In this document: positions 15,253 through 23,852 of the stretch, in pieces
Layout: the number at the start of each line of letters is the position of its first letter
How positions within the stretch are numbered: position 1 is the stretch's first letter
Assembly: GCF_001905385.1 (NCBI RefSeq)
Contig: NZ_LIPF01000017.1
Span: 25,774 to 89,773 of the forward strand
DNA from: Streptomyces sp. CB02414
GTDB lineage: Bacteria; Actinomycetota; Actinomycetes; Streptomycetales; Streptomycetaceae
DNA length: 64,000 nucleotides
Direction: 5' to 3'
Program-made: the position numbers and the translations under genes
Notes under the pieces: generated by a model
The model's database searches: none
The model's input: only the letters and a program-made list of their open reading frames with translations
What the model was told of the DNA's origin: nothing

Positions 15253-16580
15253 CGGCGGCCGCGGGCTTCCTGGTCGTCCCGGCTCTCGACCTGGTCCCCG
15301 GCACGCTGTTGGTCGCGGTGGGCCCCGGGGCCTCGGGCAAGTCGACGTACGCCGACACCGCGGCGGTCGACGCCGTGGTCTGCCTCGACTCCCTGCGGCG
15401 CGAGATCGGTGGGGACGCGGGCGACCAGTCCGTCACCCCGGCCGCCGTGGAGCGGCAGAACGCCCTCCTGGAGCAGCACCTGGGCGCCGGGTCGACGGTC
15501 TTCCTCGACAGCACGAACGTGGAGCCGCACGTGCGGGCGCAGCTCGTGGAGCGGGCCCGCCGGCACGGGCGCCCCATCGTCGCCCTGCGCTTCCTGCCCG
15601 ACCTCGTCACCTGCCTGGCCCGCAACGCGGCGCGGCCGGCCAACCGGCGCGTCCCCGACGACACGCTGCGCTGGCAGCACAACCTCACGCGAGAGGCCAC
15701 CCCGGACGCCCTGCTCCGGGAGGGCTTCACCGCCGTGCACCACATCGAACCCACCCCGACAGGAGCCACCGTGTACCCGCCTCCCGCGCCGAACGTCCGC
15801 TTCGCCTGCGTCACCGACCCGTCCCGACGGCACGCCTACTTCTTCGCCACCGCCGAGGAGGACTTCGACCGCCTGGTGGCCGCGTACGAGCGCGAGGACG
15901 ACCTCACTGTCACACCGTTCGAGACGGAGTTCGCCGACCCCACGGTCGATCCCCGGATCTACAACGAGACACGGGTGCAGGTGTCCCTCGCCCGGCAGGA
16001 GAAAGACGGTCCGGTGATGGTGATGGTCGGCTCGGTCGAGAACGGCCAGTGGGTCAACTGGAACCTCCCCGCCGTCCCGCGCCCGCCCGTCCCCGCCCTG
16101 CTCCGGGAGAGCGTCACGCAGGTCGAATCCGCCCCGGCAGCAGCCACCGTGTCCAACGACGTCCTCGCCCCCGAGCGGATCGCGGATGCCGTCGCCGTAC
16201 TGCGCAAGGCACAGGAAGGCGACCAGGAGGCGCACCGGGACCTCGGCGACTACTTCCCGGGGTACGAGGGGCTGGTGATGCAGACCGATCACGCCCGATA
16301 CCTCGAACTCGCTGCCAGCGCCGGTCTGGTGGCCACGCACCTCCTGATCATCCAGGCCGGGAGGTGGCTGGCCTCGGTGGACACCTACACCTCGGACCTC
16401 GAACTGCCGCTCGCGTCCGTGGCGCTCGGGGACTACGCCAGCAGGACCGAGGCGATCCGGGAGACAGTGCGCGCCGCGACGGACCACGGATGGATGCTCG
16501 CCCCCGAACACCAGTGGGCCGACTTCGACTGCGGCGGCGGGGAGATCCACATCCCGATCCACGCGCGGCCGAAGCACTGA
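15249..16580 (+). CDS. polynucleotide-kinase-like P-loop protein
   Basis: A 443-residue protein with an N-terminal AAA_33/polynucleotide-kinase-like domain. Walker A is VGPGASGKST (residues 24-33), the DSLRREIGGD segment follows, then VFLDSTNV (Walker B region) and the lid RPANRRVPDD near residue 130. Such domains transfer the ATP gamma-phosphate to 5' ends of RNA or DNA. The C-terminal 280 residues are unfamiliar and may define the substrate. With the adjacent zinc-finger and NUDIX genes it suggests a nucleic-acid or nucleotide processing group. Confidence 0.75.
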   Translation: MTAAAGFLVVPALDLVPGTLLVAVGPGASGKSTYADTAAVDAVVCLDSLRREIGGDAGDQSVTPAAVERQNALLEQHLGAGSTVFLDSTNVEPHVRAQLVERARRHGRPIVALRFLPDLVTCLARNAARPANRRVPDDTLRWQHNLTREATPDALLREGFTAVHHIEPTPTGATVYPPPAPNVRFACVTDPSRRHAYFFATAEEDFDRLVAAYEREDDLTVTPFETEFADPTVDPRIYNETRVQVSLARQEKDGPVMVMVGSVENGQWVNWNLPAVPRPPVPALLRESVTQVESAPAAATVSNDVLAPERIADAVAVLRKAQEGDQEAHRDLGDYFPGYEGLVMQTDHARYLELAASAGLVATHLLIIQAGRWLASVDTYTSDLELPLASVALGDYASRTEAIRETVRAATDHGWMLAPEHQWADFDCGGGEIHIPIHARPKH

Positions 16581-16657
16581 CCGGACATTCCCACCTACCC
16601 AGGTAACCCGCCCCCGGCCCGCTCCCCGCGCCGCCTGCGGGCCGTGTAGGCGCACTT

Positions 16658-16671
16658 TATCTGGCCAGATA
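16658..16671. promoter_or_regulatory. palindrome TATCTGGCCAGATA, copy 1
   Basis: A perfect 14-bp palindrome 50 bp upstream of the NUDIX start. The core ATCTGGCCAGAT and the flanking GACCA recur at 17759-17776 beyond the gene. As an upstream site it could be an operator for the NUDIX gene. Confidence 0.55.
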
Positions 16672-16721
16672 GACCACCACCCCGGGCCGGGACTCCCCCG
16701 GCCCGTACGAGAAGGAGATCC

Positions 16722-17645
16722 ATGGGTACCTATGAGACCGACCTCGCCGCCGCGAAGCGCTCGCGCACCGCGTGGGGCTGCACGTGCGGGGCCGACAACC
16801 CGGCGACGTACGACGCCTGCCACGACTGCGGCCGCCCGTCGTGGACGTGCGCGACCTGCGGCACCGTCAACCCCTCCGCCCGCAGCACCTGCAACGAGTG
16901 CAACGGCACGATGCCCGCCGAGCTGCTGGGCGACCGCGAGGAGGGGTTCGAGATGACCTGGGAGGAGTGGATCGCCACCCAGGTCGGCCCCCGCGTCATC
17001 GGCGGCCGGTACAACCACGGTGATGCCGCGAGTGCGTACGAGGTCCTCGCCATCGAGCGGGGCCCGCGCCCGCTCGGCGTCTGGCCCGTGTGGGACATCA
17101 CCGTCCGCTTCGACCAGGACGGCCGGGAGACGACGCACTGCACCGGCTGGGACGCCCGCCGGGACACCGTGCTCTCGCAGCCGCCCGCCGGCGGGGAGGA
17201 CTCGTGGCGCTACACGGCGGACGTGGTGGCGGTCGACCCGGACGGCCGGGTGCTGCTGATCGAGCGTCGCTGGGAGCCGTTCATCGGCTGCTGGGCCCTG
17301 CCGGGCGGGCACGTGGACCCGACGGATAGGGACTCCCGGGGCGCCGCTGCCAGGGAGCTGGCCGAAGAGACGGGTGTCCGGGTCGCGGCCGCCGACCTGA
17401 CCCCGATCGGTACCTTCGACGCTCCCGGCCGTGACCCGCGCGGGCGGTACAGCACGGACGCCTACCTCGCCCGAGTGCCCGCCGGTACCGTCGCGGTGGC
17501 CGCCGACGACGCGGCGAACGTGCGGTGGGTGGACCTGGGTGCGGCCCTGGACGATGGCGCCCTGGCGTTCGACCACGCCGACATCCTGCAAGCCGTCAGC
17601 CGCATCCTGACCGCCGGAGAGGGCTCGTGTATCGCGGGTCGCTGA
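16722..17645 (+). CDS. zinc-finger NUDIX hydrolase
   Basis: A 307-residue fusion. The N-terminus has two zinc fingers of RanBP2 type (WGCTCGADNPATYDACHDC and WTCATCGTVNPSARSTC). The C-terminal half is a NUDIX hydrolase with WALPGGHVDP followed by RELAEETGV. The box has one extra residue and Asp replaces the first box Glu, so activity needs testing. NUDIX enzymes cleave nucleoside diphosphates linked to another group, including NAD, capped RNA and damaged nucleotides. A GAAGGAG ribosome site precedes the ATG. A 9-bp hairpin at 16683-16705 lies in the leader. Confidence 0.85.
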   Translation: MGTYETDLAAAKRSRTAWGCTCGADNPATYDACHDCGRPSWTCATCGTVNPSARSTCNECNGTMPAELLGDREEGFEMTWEEWIATQVGPRVIGGRYNHGDAASAYEVLAIERGPRPLGVWPVWDITVRFDQDGRETTHCTGWDARRDTVLSQPPAGGEDSWRYTADVVAVDPDGRVLLIERRWEPFIGCWALPGGHVDPTDRDSRGAAARELAEETGVRVAAADLTPIGTFDAPGRDPRGRYSTDAYLARVPAGTVAVAADDAANVRWVDLGAALDDGALAFDHADILQAVSRILTAGEGSCIAGR

Positions 17646-17710
17646 CCAGGAAAGACCCTGCTGTAGGCGCTCATTCCTGACGCGCCACGGCGGTGCAGCC
17701 GCACAACGAC

Positions 17711-17753
17711 GCGGGCCCCGACTCCCCCTTGAAGGGGGACCGCCGGGGCCCGC
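17711..17753. terminator. bidirectional terminator
   Basis: Nested inverted repeats: outer GCGGGCCCCG/CGGGGCCCGC (17711-17720, 17744-17753) and inner CCCCC/GGGGG. It lies between the convergent NUDIX and SprT-like genes. Confidence 0.75.
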
Positions 17754-17758
17754 AGGTT

Positions 17759-17770
17759 ATCTGGCCAGAT
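17759..17770. promoter_or_regulatory. palindrome ATCTGGCCAGAT, copy 2
   Basis: The second copy of the 16658 palindrome, sharing TTATCTGGCCAGAT and GACCA. Unlike copy 1 it lies behind a terminator, only 13 bp from the 3' end of the SprT-like gene. That is an odd place for an operator; a recombination, looping or RNA-level site is possible. Confidence 0.5.
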
Positions 17771-17782
17771 TGACCAACTGTC

Positions 17783-18610
17783 TCAGGCGGACTCCGGTGC
17801 GAAGTTCTCCATGCAGTCGCCGCACATGATGCTGCGGCGTTCCAAGGTTTTCGGGGAGACCCGGATGACCGCGGGCGGCTCGCACTGACAGACCGCCTTG
17901 ACGTAGTTGCGGTCCTCCTTCTCCTTTTTCCCAGTCGGCGCCTCCTCGTCCGCGCCGGCGTCGTCGGTGCCCGCTCCTTCGGCGGCCCCGCCGCCCTTAC
18001 TGCCGCCGCCGCTGCGGGTGGCGAAGATGTCGGGGGTGCGGGTGGCGTGCATCGCCTTGTCGAGTGCGGCGATCTCCTTGGCGTACGTCTTCGCCGCCTC
18101 CTCTCCCATCTCCGTTCCGGCGGACCCGTACTTCTTCTTCCACTTCTCGCCGACGTCGGCCCGCTGGACGAGACCCATCGCCTCGGCCATCTTCCGGAAC
18201 TCCTTGTTGTGGTACTGGCTCGCCGAGCAGTCCTTGACGCCGCGCGCCTCGTTGGCCGCGTGGGTGGCCTCGTGCAGGAGGTACCCGAAGACCTTGGACG
18301 CGCCGTCGGCGAGCGACTCGGCGGTGACGAATACCTCGTGGTGGACGTCGTCCCCCTCGCGCAGCTTCCACCGGCGGGGCGCGAAGTGGGCCAGCTCGAC
18401 CTGGCTGGCGCGTCCGCCGGTGGCCATGCTGATGACGGCCTCGGGGACGTCCTTGTGGCGGGCGCGGATCGCGTCCCACGCGTCCACCAGGGCGGAGGTG
18501 ACTCCGGCGGCAATCTTGGCGACCGTGACCTCGGCGGGCAGGTCGGGCACGGCCTCCAAGGTCGGGGCGGGTGTGGGCTCGGGGATGAGGGCGACGGCTT
18601 CGGTGGTCAT
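17783..18610 (-). CDS. SprT-like zinc metallopeptidase
   Basis: A 275-residue protein with the metalloprotease signature GYLLHEATHAANEARG (HExxH near residue 120), followed by a conserved CSASQYHNKEFRKMAEAMGL segment. A serine/glycine linker and a C-terminal four-cysteine zinc ribbon (VCQCEP; MCGDCM) complete the SprT architecture. SprT/Spartan proteins cleave proteins cross-linked to DNA. On a conjugative element it could clear covalent relaxase or other adducts, which is inference. The ATG at 18610 lies 20 bp from a palindrome shared with two other loci. Confidence 0.85.
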   Translation of the reverse strand: MTTEAVALIPEPTPAPTLEAVPDLPAEVTVAKIAAGVTSALVDAWDAIRARHKDVPEAVISMATGGRASQVELAHFAPRRWKLREGDDVHHEVFVTAESLADGASKVFGYLLHEATHAANEARGVKDCSASQYHNKEFRKMAEAMGLVQRADVGEKWKKKYGSAGTEMGEEAAKTYAKEIAALDKAMHATRTPDIFATRSGGGSKGGGAAEGAGTDDAGADEEAPTGKKEKEDRNYVKAVCQCEPPAVIRVSPKTLERRSIMCGDCMENFAPESA

Positions 18611-18629
18611 GGCTCCATCGTAACCACAT

Positions 18630-18649
18630 CTCACCTCTTAAGAGGTGAG
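18630..18649. promoter_or_regulatory. palindromic operator CTCACCTCTTAAGAGGTGAG, copy 1
   Basis: A perfect 20-bp palindrome just upstream of the SprT-like gene. Copies occur at 40320 and 48444, each at the right edge of the duplicated 175-nt element, so it is likely a regulator binding site. Its right half also resembles a Shine-Dalgarno sequence on the minus strand. Confidence 0.65.
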
Positions 18650-18893
18650 TTTCTAGGGTGAGTTGGCTCTGCGATGCCCCAACTCGTGTCCCTCGGCGGC
18701 ACGCTGACGGCGCCATGCGGCATGCAAGAGTCCTGAACTACCCGGCGAAGGAACCCGACGCGTCCGTCGCCATGGCCCATGCCGACCCTCCGGCACTGCC
18801 CACAGGGCAGCGGTTATCCACAGGCCACCCAGTGCTGCTTGAGTCGAATGAGACGATCACTACCCTGCCGAGCAAGAAGAGGGGGAAGCGTAA

Positions 18894-19307
18894 ATGTCGC
18901 TGCCCAACATCTTGAAGCCCTTGGAAGACGCCCTTGACTCTGCGGACCAGTCCCAGGTCTTGGCGGCCGCATGGGAGGCTTTCGCCGCGGCCGAATGGGT
19001 GGCACATTTCATCGCTTTCGAAGAGGAAAGTGACGAGGTCCAAGCCCTGATCGCCGCACAGGCCAGTACGGCAGGCCGGAGCCTGTTGCCACTGCCCGAG
19101 TCCGGTCACCCCATCGACGTGCCGCCTCCGCCCCCCGGTGCGGACGGTCTCACGCCCTACGCGACACTGCTGCGCCGCGTCCAGGCTGCTTTGGAAGAAG
19201 CAGCCGCCGGCCGGGGACCGGATGACGGCTGGCATGCGGCGGCGCAGGAGGCTGCCAGCAAGGCGGCAATCGCCGCCGAAGCACTCCTCGCCACCCGGGA
19301 ACGATAG
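18894..19307 (+). CDS. hypothetical protein
   Basis: A 137-residue, alanine-rich, helical protein behind a GAGGGGGAAG ribosome site. A proline run (VPPPPPG) near residue 78 separates two helical halves. No family is recognised. It precedes the 559-residue gene by two bases and is surely co-transcribed with it. Confidence 0.65.
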   Translation: MSLPNILKPLEDALDSADQSQVLAAAWEAFAAAEWVAHFIAFEEESDEVQALIAAQASTAGRSLLPLPESGHPIDVPPPPPGADGLTPYATLLRRVQAALEEAAAGRGPDDGWHAAAQEAASKAAIAAEALLATRER

Positions 19308-19309
19308 TC

Positions 19310-20989
19310 ATGCCCACCACGCTCGGAGAGCTGCACGCGGCAGCCAACCGCAACCTGCGCGAGGTACTCTCCAACACCCTCATGCCGGAAGATGCCCGGG
19401 AGCAGGCCGCTGTCGTACGACAGCTGGCCGACCTAGTCCAGCACTTGCAGACCACGCTGGAGAGCGTCGGCGAACGCCCCCGACGAGCGAACCCGGGACC
19501 TGCCACCCATCTGGCCACCGCCCAGAGCGCCCTACGCCGCACGGCTGGACGATTGCCCACCCTCGATGACGCGGTAACCACCCTGCATCACGACACACCG
19601 TTGGCCCGGACAGTCCAGGCGACGGCGGCCGTCCAAGATCTCATCGCCAGCCATCGCGGGCCGGACCGGGTCCCTGTGACGCCGTACGCCCTGGCATTCA
19701 CCGAACGTCCAGCCCGGGCATACCTGGTGCACTGCTCGGCAGAACTAGCCTGGGGAGCTGCCCGAGTGGCCCAGGCATTGAGCGAGACCGTCGCCAACGA
19801 GAACACCGCGGTACAGCTGTACATCGCACGTGGAAGCCTCGCGCAAGCCTCGGTCCTCGGCCGCTCCACCAGCGACAAGATGAACCCGGCCATTGAAGCC
19901 TTCCCGCTCGTGCCGCCGCTCGATCCGCGCCCAGCCCTGTCCACCGACGCCCCCGAGAGCATCACCGCGCATCTGGCCGACGACTGCGAGCGCCTGTCCC
20001 GGGTCGCCTTCGAAGCCCTGCACGGCCGAGGCGAGCCCGGCTTGAGTGGCTCCGACATGCAGCAATTAGCGCAATGGCGCGCGCTGAGCCATCTGCTGTC
20101 CGGCCGCGCCCTCCTCCGCACCGCCGCATACGCCGATCCGCACACCGCCGAGCCACTGCGCGCGGCGGCCGGCCAGCTGCGGGCGGCCGCCCAAACCTGG
20201 GCGCAGAGCGCGACACGATGGCACCGGGTCGTTGACCTCGCCGACCCCCGCGTCCACCCGGACCTGCCTCTGCCTGGCTATCACCTCGCGCGCAGCGGGC
20301 AGTTCACCCAGATGCCCAAGACCCCTCCGCACCCCGCATTGATCACAGCGCATGCGCACGCGACACGCATCGGACAGCTGCTCTACGGCATGACCTGGAC
20401 CCCAGAGACGCCAGGCCGCCCAGCCGAGCGAGAAGCCCACGAGGTACTCGCGGACGCCGGAGGGCTGGCAGGACTGACGCATACGCTGTACCGGGCGACA
20501 GCAACCGGATGGCAGCTCGCCACGGCCATGCCCTCCATCATCAGGCGCATCGAATCCACACTGGTGACCGACAACATTGACCATCGCCCCCCGGAGGCCA
20601 CGCATCGCTTCTACCCTCTCCGGGGCCACCAGGTAGAACGGCTCACGGAGCACTACGAGGATGTCGTGGAGGCCGAACAGACAGCCGCCGCCAGCATCCT
20701 GCGCACGGTTCCCCATACAGGCATGAACACCGCGCGTGCCCAACTGGACGCGGCTGCCCACAGACAACTTCGATCCGGGCAACCGTGGCTGCCCACCGAC
20801 ATCGCAGCCGAGCCACAGTCGAGGTCCACGAACACCCCAGCTTCACCAACCCGCCCCAGCACCGCGGCGGCGCGCAGCCGGTCGACAACCGTCACCCGGC
20901 GCCCCACCGGCACGCCCGCGACACCCGACTCAAGCGCGGCTCCCCGGACTAGCAGCGCTACAGAGCACCGCCGCGGCCGCAGCAAGTAG
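19310..20989 (+). CDS. large hypothetical helical protein
   Basis: A 559-residue protein, almost entirely alpha-helical up to about residue 490, ending in a serine/threonine/proline/arginine-rich disordered tail (about residues 490-559). There is no signal peptide or P-loop. Base composition is somewhat less GC-extreme than in the T4SS genes. Together with the 137-residue partner it forms an isolated two-gene unit. Structural role or nucleic-acid binding through the basic tail is possible; nothing more can be said. Confidence 0.7.
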   Translation: MPTTLGELHAAANRNLREVLSNTLMPEDAREQAAVVRQLADLVQHLQTTLESVGERPRRANPGPATHLATAQSALRRTAGRLPTLDDAVTTLHHDTPLARTVQATAAVQDLIASHRGPDRVPVTPYALAFTERPARAYLVHCSAELAWGAARVAQALSETVANENTAVQLYIARGSLAQASVLGRSTSDKMNPAIEAFPLVPPLDPRPALSTDAPESITAHLADDCERLSRVAFEALHGRGEPGLSGSDMQQLAQWRALSHLLSGRALLRTAAYADPHTAEPLRAAAGQLRAAAQTWAQSATRWHRVVDLADPRVHPDLPLPGYHLARSGQFTQMPKTPPHPALITAHAHATRIGQLLYGMTWTPETPGRPAEREAHEVLADAGGLAGLTHTLYRATATGWQLATAMPSIIRRIESTLVTDNIDHRPPEATHRFYPLRGHQVERLTEHYEDVVEAEQTAAASILRTVPHTGMNTARAQLDAAAHRQLRSGQPWLPTDIAAEPQSRSTNTPASPTRPSTAAARSRSTTVTRRPTGTPATPDSSAAPRTSSATEHRRGRSK

Positions 20990-21045
20990 CTGAGGAATCC
21001 AGCTGGAGGCAGCGTCGTCCGCCCATACGTCCGGCCGCCAACATC

Positions 21046-21369
21046 TCAAGGCTGGTCGTCCCGGACGAGGTGAAGTGCAGGACGCTCCGGCTCGAACGCG
21101 CCGACTCCCAGGGCTGCCTCTCGCCAGTTGGCGATCAGCTGGACCTGCCATGCCGTGTCGTGCCGGAAGCCGGGCGGCGGCGTGCCTTCGGGGGTGACGG
21201 GCCAAAGGATGGTGGCGGCGAACCGTACAGCGTGCATGGCGGCGGTGGCGTGCGCATCGACGGCGTTTCCTGCCAAGCGACGCAGCATGTCGAGACGTGC
21301 GGCCACCTCGATCAGCTCGGTGTACGTTTTCTCGTACTCCTGCGCTCGGACGGTGGCGAGGTTATCCAC
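21046..21369 (-). CDS. hypothetical protein of the conjugation operon
   Basis: A 107-residue protein from the GTG at 21369. The N-terminus is helical (EYEKTYTELIEVAARLDMLR), the middle includes FAATILWPVTPEGTPPPGF, and the C-terminus is acidic/hydrophobic. It is the last gene of the leftward transfer operon, 120 bp after the DUF4913 gene. Function unknown. Confidence 0.55.
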   Translation of the reverse strand: MDNLATVRAQEYEKTYTELIEVAARLDMLRRLAGNAVDAHATAAMHAVRFAATILWPVTPEGTPPPGFRHDTAWQVQLIANWREAALGVGAFEPERPALHLVRDDQP

Positions 21370-21490
21370 GGCCCCCTCCGAGGCGGGTGGCGAGCCGCCG
21401 GCCGAGGCGGTGCAGGTCGGCCCATACTGCGCGGGCCTCGTATCCGCAGAGCACAGTTGCCTCCTTGGCGTTGCGTCAGCACAACGCTCG

Positions 21491-22111
21491 CTATCGAGTC
21501 CGTCCGGAGCTACTTTCCTCCTCCATCGTCCAGGCGCTGGGCACCAGACCGGGCAGGCGGTGGTCAATCTGGTGCTCACCCTTGGTACATCCGGCGAACG
21601 GCCCGCTGGAGCCGCGCAGCTCGCGCAAGCACGGGTCGAGGTGGTCGCGGTGCCAGACGCTGGGGCCGGTGTAGCCGCAGGTGGCGGGGTCGGTGAGTTC
21701 CTGCCAGGCCAGCCAGCAGGCGTGGAGGCGGGCGACGGCGACAGGGTGCTCGAACCACAGGTGGCACCAGCGGGCATCGGCGCTGGGTTCGGCGAGGTAG
21801 CCGGGGACGAGGACGCCCTCGACCCACTCGACCAGGGCGCGCAGCTCGTCGTCGTACTCCGGGGGATCGAGCAGCAGGATGAACGGCGGGTACTTCCACT
21901 CCTCGTCGTCTTCTGCCCCGTCGAGTTCCTCTCCGTCGGCCGGCGCCTGCCCGTCGTCGGCGGAGGCCTCGCCCGGCTCACCGGCCTCGCTGCCGGTGAG
22001 CCTCTTGACCAGGGCGGTCAGGTTCGCGACCTGGGCCTTGAGGTCTTCGATGTCCTCGAACATGCCGACCGGCACGTCCAGCTCCGGGGTCTCGTCGGGC
22101 TCATCGGCCAC
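21491..22111 (-). CDS. DUF4913 domain protein
   Basis: A 206-residue protein recognised as DUF4913. After an acidic, coiled N-terminus (MFEDIEDLKAQVANLTALVK) comes the conserved domain with WCHLWFEHPVAVARLHACW and VWHRDHLDPCLREL, then GPFAGC. DUF4913 genes are regular neighbours of VirD4-like ATPases in actinobacterial conjugative elements. The 11-bp overlap with the coupling-protein gene supports a joint role. The mechanism is unknown. Confidence 0.8.
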   Translation of the reverse strand: MADEPDETPELDVPVGMFEDIEDLKAQVANLTALVKRLTGSEAGEPGEASADDGQAPADGEELDGAEDDEEWKYPPFILLLDPPEYDDELRALVEWVEGVLVPGYLAEPSADARWCHLWFEHPVAVARLHACWLAWQELTDPATCGYTGPSVWHRDHLDPCLRELRGSSGPFAGCTKGEHQIDHRLPGLVPSAWTMEEESSSGRTR

Positions 22112-23852
22112 TGCGCGTTGCCTTTCGCTCCTCGTACGCGGCGACCGCGCGCTTGGTGATGGCCTGCTCCTCGGCCTTCATCTGCGGGCCGATGTGCGCC
22201 ATCAGCTTCTCGGCGTACCAGGGGCGCAGGCTGATCTGCGCGACCGGCATGCCGGTGGCCAGCAGCAGGGCCGTGCCCTTCTTCATGGCACGGATCTCGG
22301 CCGGGTCCAGGACCTGCTCACGCTGCTCGGACCAGCTGCGGCTGCCGCCGTCCTTGGACTTGGAGTACGAGCCCCGCTCGACGTAGTGCGCCCCGGTCAA
22401 CGTACTGACGTCCTGGGCGAACTTGGCGTCGTCCATGCCGACACCAATGATCTTCTTCGTGGCGGCCGACCACATCGAGTCCATGCCGACCTCGCCCCAC
22501 GCCTTCACGCCCTGCCGGTAGCTCTGGAGGATCACGAACGGGGTGATCCCGCGAGATCCGAGGTGGGAGTACAGGTCGGGCAGGTCAGCGATCTTGCAGA
22601 TGTTCGCGGCCTCGTCCAGGACGGCTCGCATCGGCTCGGGCAGGCGGCCGCCGTGGCGTTCGCCCGCTTCGGCGCCGGCGGTGAACACGGCGTCCGCCAG
22701 GGCGGCCACCACGGCGGAGGCGGGGCCGCCCTTCTTCGACAGCAGGTAGAGAGTGTCCTTGCTGAGGGCGAACTCTTCGGGGTCGAACCGCGGGAAACGG
22801 TTGCGGTCGTCCTTGGTGACCCACGCGAGGACCTTCTCGTCGCGCAGGGCACTGACGGCGGTTCGGGCATTCTGATAGATCCCGGACTGCGTCTCTTCCG
22901 CGATGTTGATGGAGCTGTCCACCTGCTCGGCGAGCACCGGCTCGTTCGCGTACAGAACGCGCAACGGAGCCTTCTCCTTCGGATCACTCAGCCACTTCAT
23001 GACGTCCCGGACGCTGCCGCCCTCCCAGTACGCGGCCCGGAACAGGCCCACCAGCAGGTCGCCCGCCGCTTGGCTCCAGAACGGGTCGGCCTGCTCGCTG
23101 GTGATCTGGTTGACGAAGTGGGAGGCCAGGCGTTCGGCGCCCTCCAGCGTTTCCGCCTGGGCGATCATGTCCCACCACATGTGGCGCTCGGTCTGGGCCA
23201 CGCCCTGGGTGTCCAGAACCCAGGTGTCACCGACCTTCGCACGCGACCCGAGGGTGGCGGCGTATACGTCGGCCTTGTTCGACGTCATCAGCAGGGCGCC
23301 GGGGGCCTCCTCCGCCACCGGGATGGCCAGCGACGTCGACTTACCCGCGCGGGGCGCCATGATGGCGACGTAGGTGTCCTCGTCGCTGCCGCGCAGCTCG
23401 ATGCCGGACGGCACGTGATCCCCGAGGAGCACGCCCCGGTCACGGGGCGGAAGATCGGACGGCTTCCTCTCCTTCAGCGAAGCGCGCAGCCTCGTGGCGG
23501 TACGGGCCGCGTGCTTCGGCGTCAGCTCGCGCACCTGGTGCAGCGTCGCCAGACTCGACGGGTTGCGGAACCATCGGAAGGCCCAGCGCAGCCCCCACAC
23601 GAGGAAGACCAGGACGGCCAGGTCCGCGACGGTGGCACCGACGACGGACGCGGTCTGTGAGTGCGGCCACGCCGTCGACCAGTCGGTGGCCATCTGGAAG
23701 GCGCCCACCAGGGAGGTGGGGAACGGGGCGGCTTCGTCCCCGGTCAGCACGGCGCCGGCGGCTCCACCGGCCCATGTCGACACGGACAGCGTCACGGCGC
23801 CACCGAGGAGAATGCCCCCGGCGGCCCATGCCCGGTCGGACTCCGTCATCAT
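22101..23852 (-). CDS. VirD4/TraG-type coupling ATPase
   Basis: A 583-residue coupling protein, expected to bring the relaxase-DNA complex to the channel. Two N-terminal transmembrane helices (about residues 12-35 and 70-92) precede the ATPase with Walker A APRAGKST (166-173) and a Walker B region MRAVLDEAANI near residue 415. The length is usual for the family. The start ATGATGA overlaps the stop of the VirB4-like gene. It has the order typical of actinobacterial T4SS-like modules: VirB4, VirD4, DUF4913. Confidence 0.9.
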   Translation of the reverse strand: MMTESDRAWAAGGILLGGAVTLSVSTWAGGAAGAVLTGDEAAPFPTSLVGAFQMATDWSTAWPHSQTASVVGATVADLAVLVFLVWGLRWAFRWFRNPSSLATLHQVRELTPKHAARTATRLRASLKERKPSDLPPRDRGVLLGDHVPSGIELRGSDEDTYVAIMAPRAGKSTSLAIPVAEEAPGALLMTSNKADVYAATLGSRAKVGDTWVLDTQGVAQTERHMWWDMIAQAETLEGAERLASHFVNQITSEQADPFWSQAAGDLLVGLFRAAYWEGGSVRDVMKWLSDPKEKAPLRVLYANEPVLAEQVDSSINIAEETQSGIYQNARTAVSALRDEKVLAWVTKDDRNRFPRFDPEEFALSKDTLYLLSKKGGPASAVVAALADAVFTAGAEAGERHGGRLPEPMRAVLDEAANICKIADLPDLYSHLGSRGITPFVILQSYRQGVKAWGEVGMDSMWSAATKKIIGVGMDDAKFAQDVSTLTGAHYVERGSYSKSKDGGSRSWSEQREQVLDPAEIRAMKKGTALLLATGMPVAQISLRPWYAEKLMAHIGPQMKAEEQAITKRAVAAYEERKATRSGR

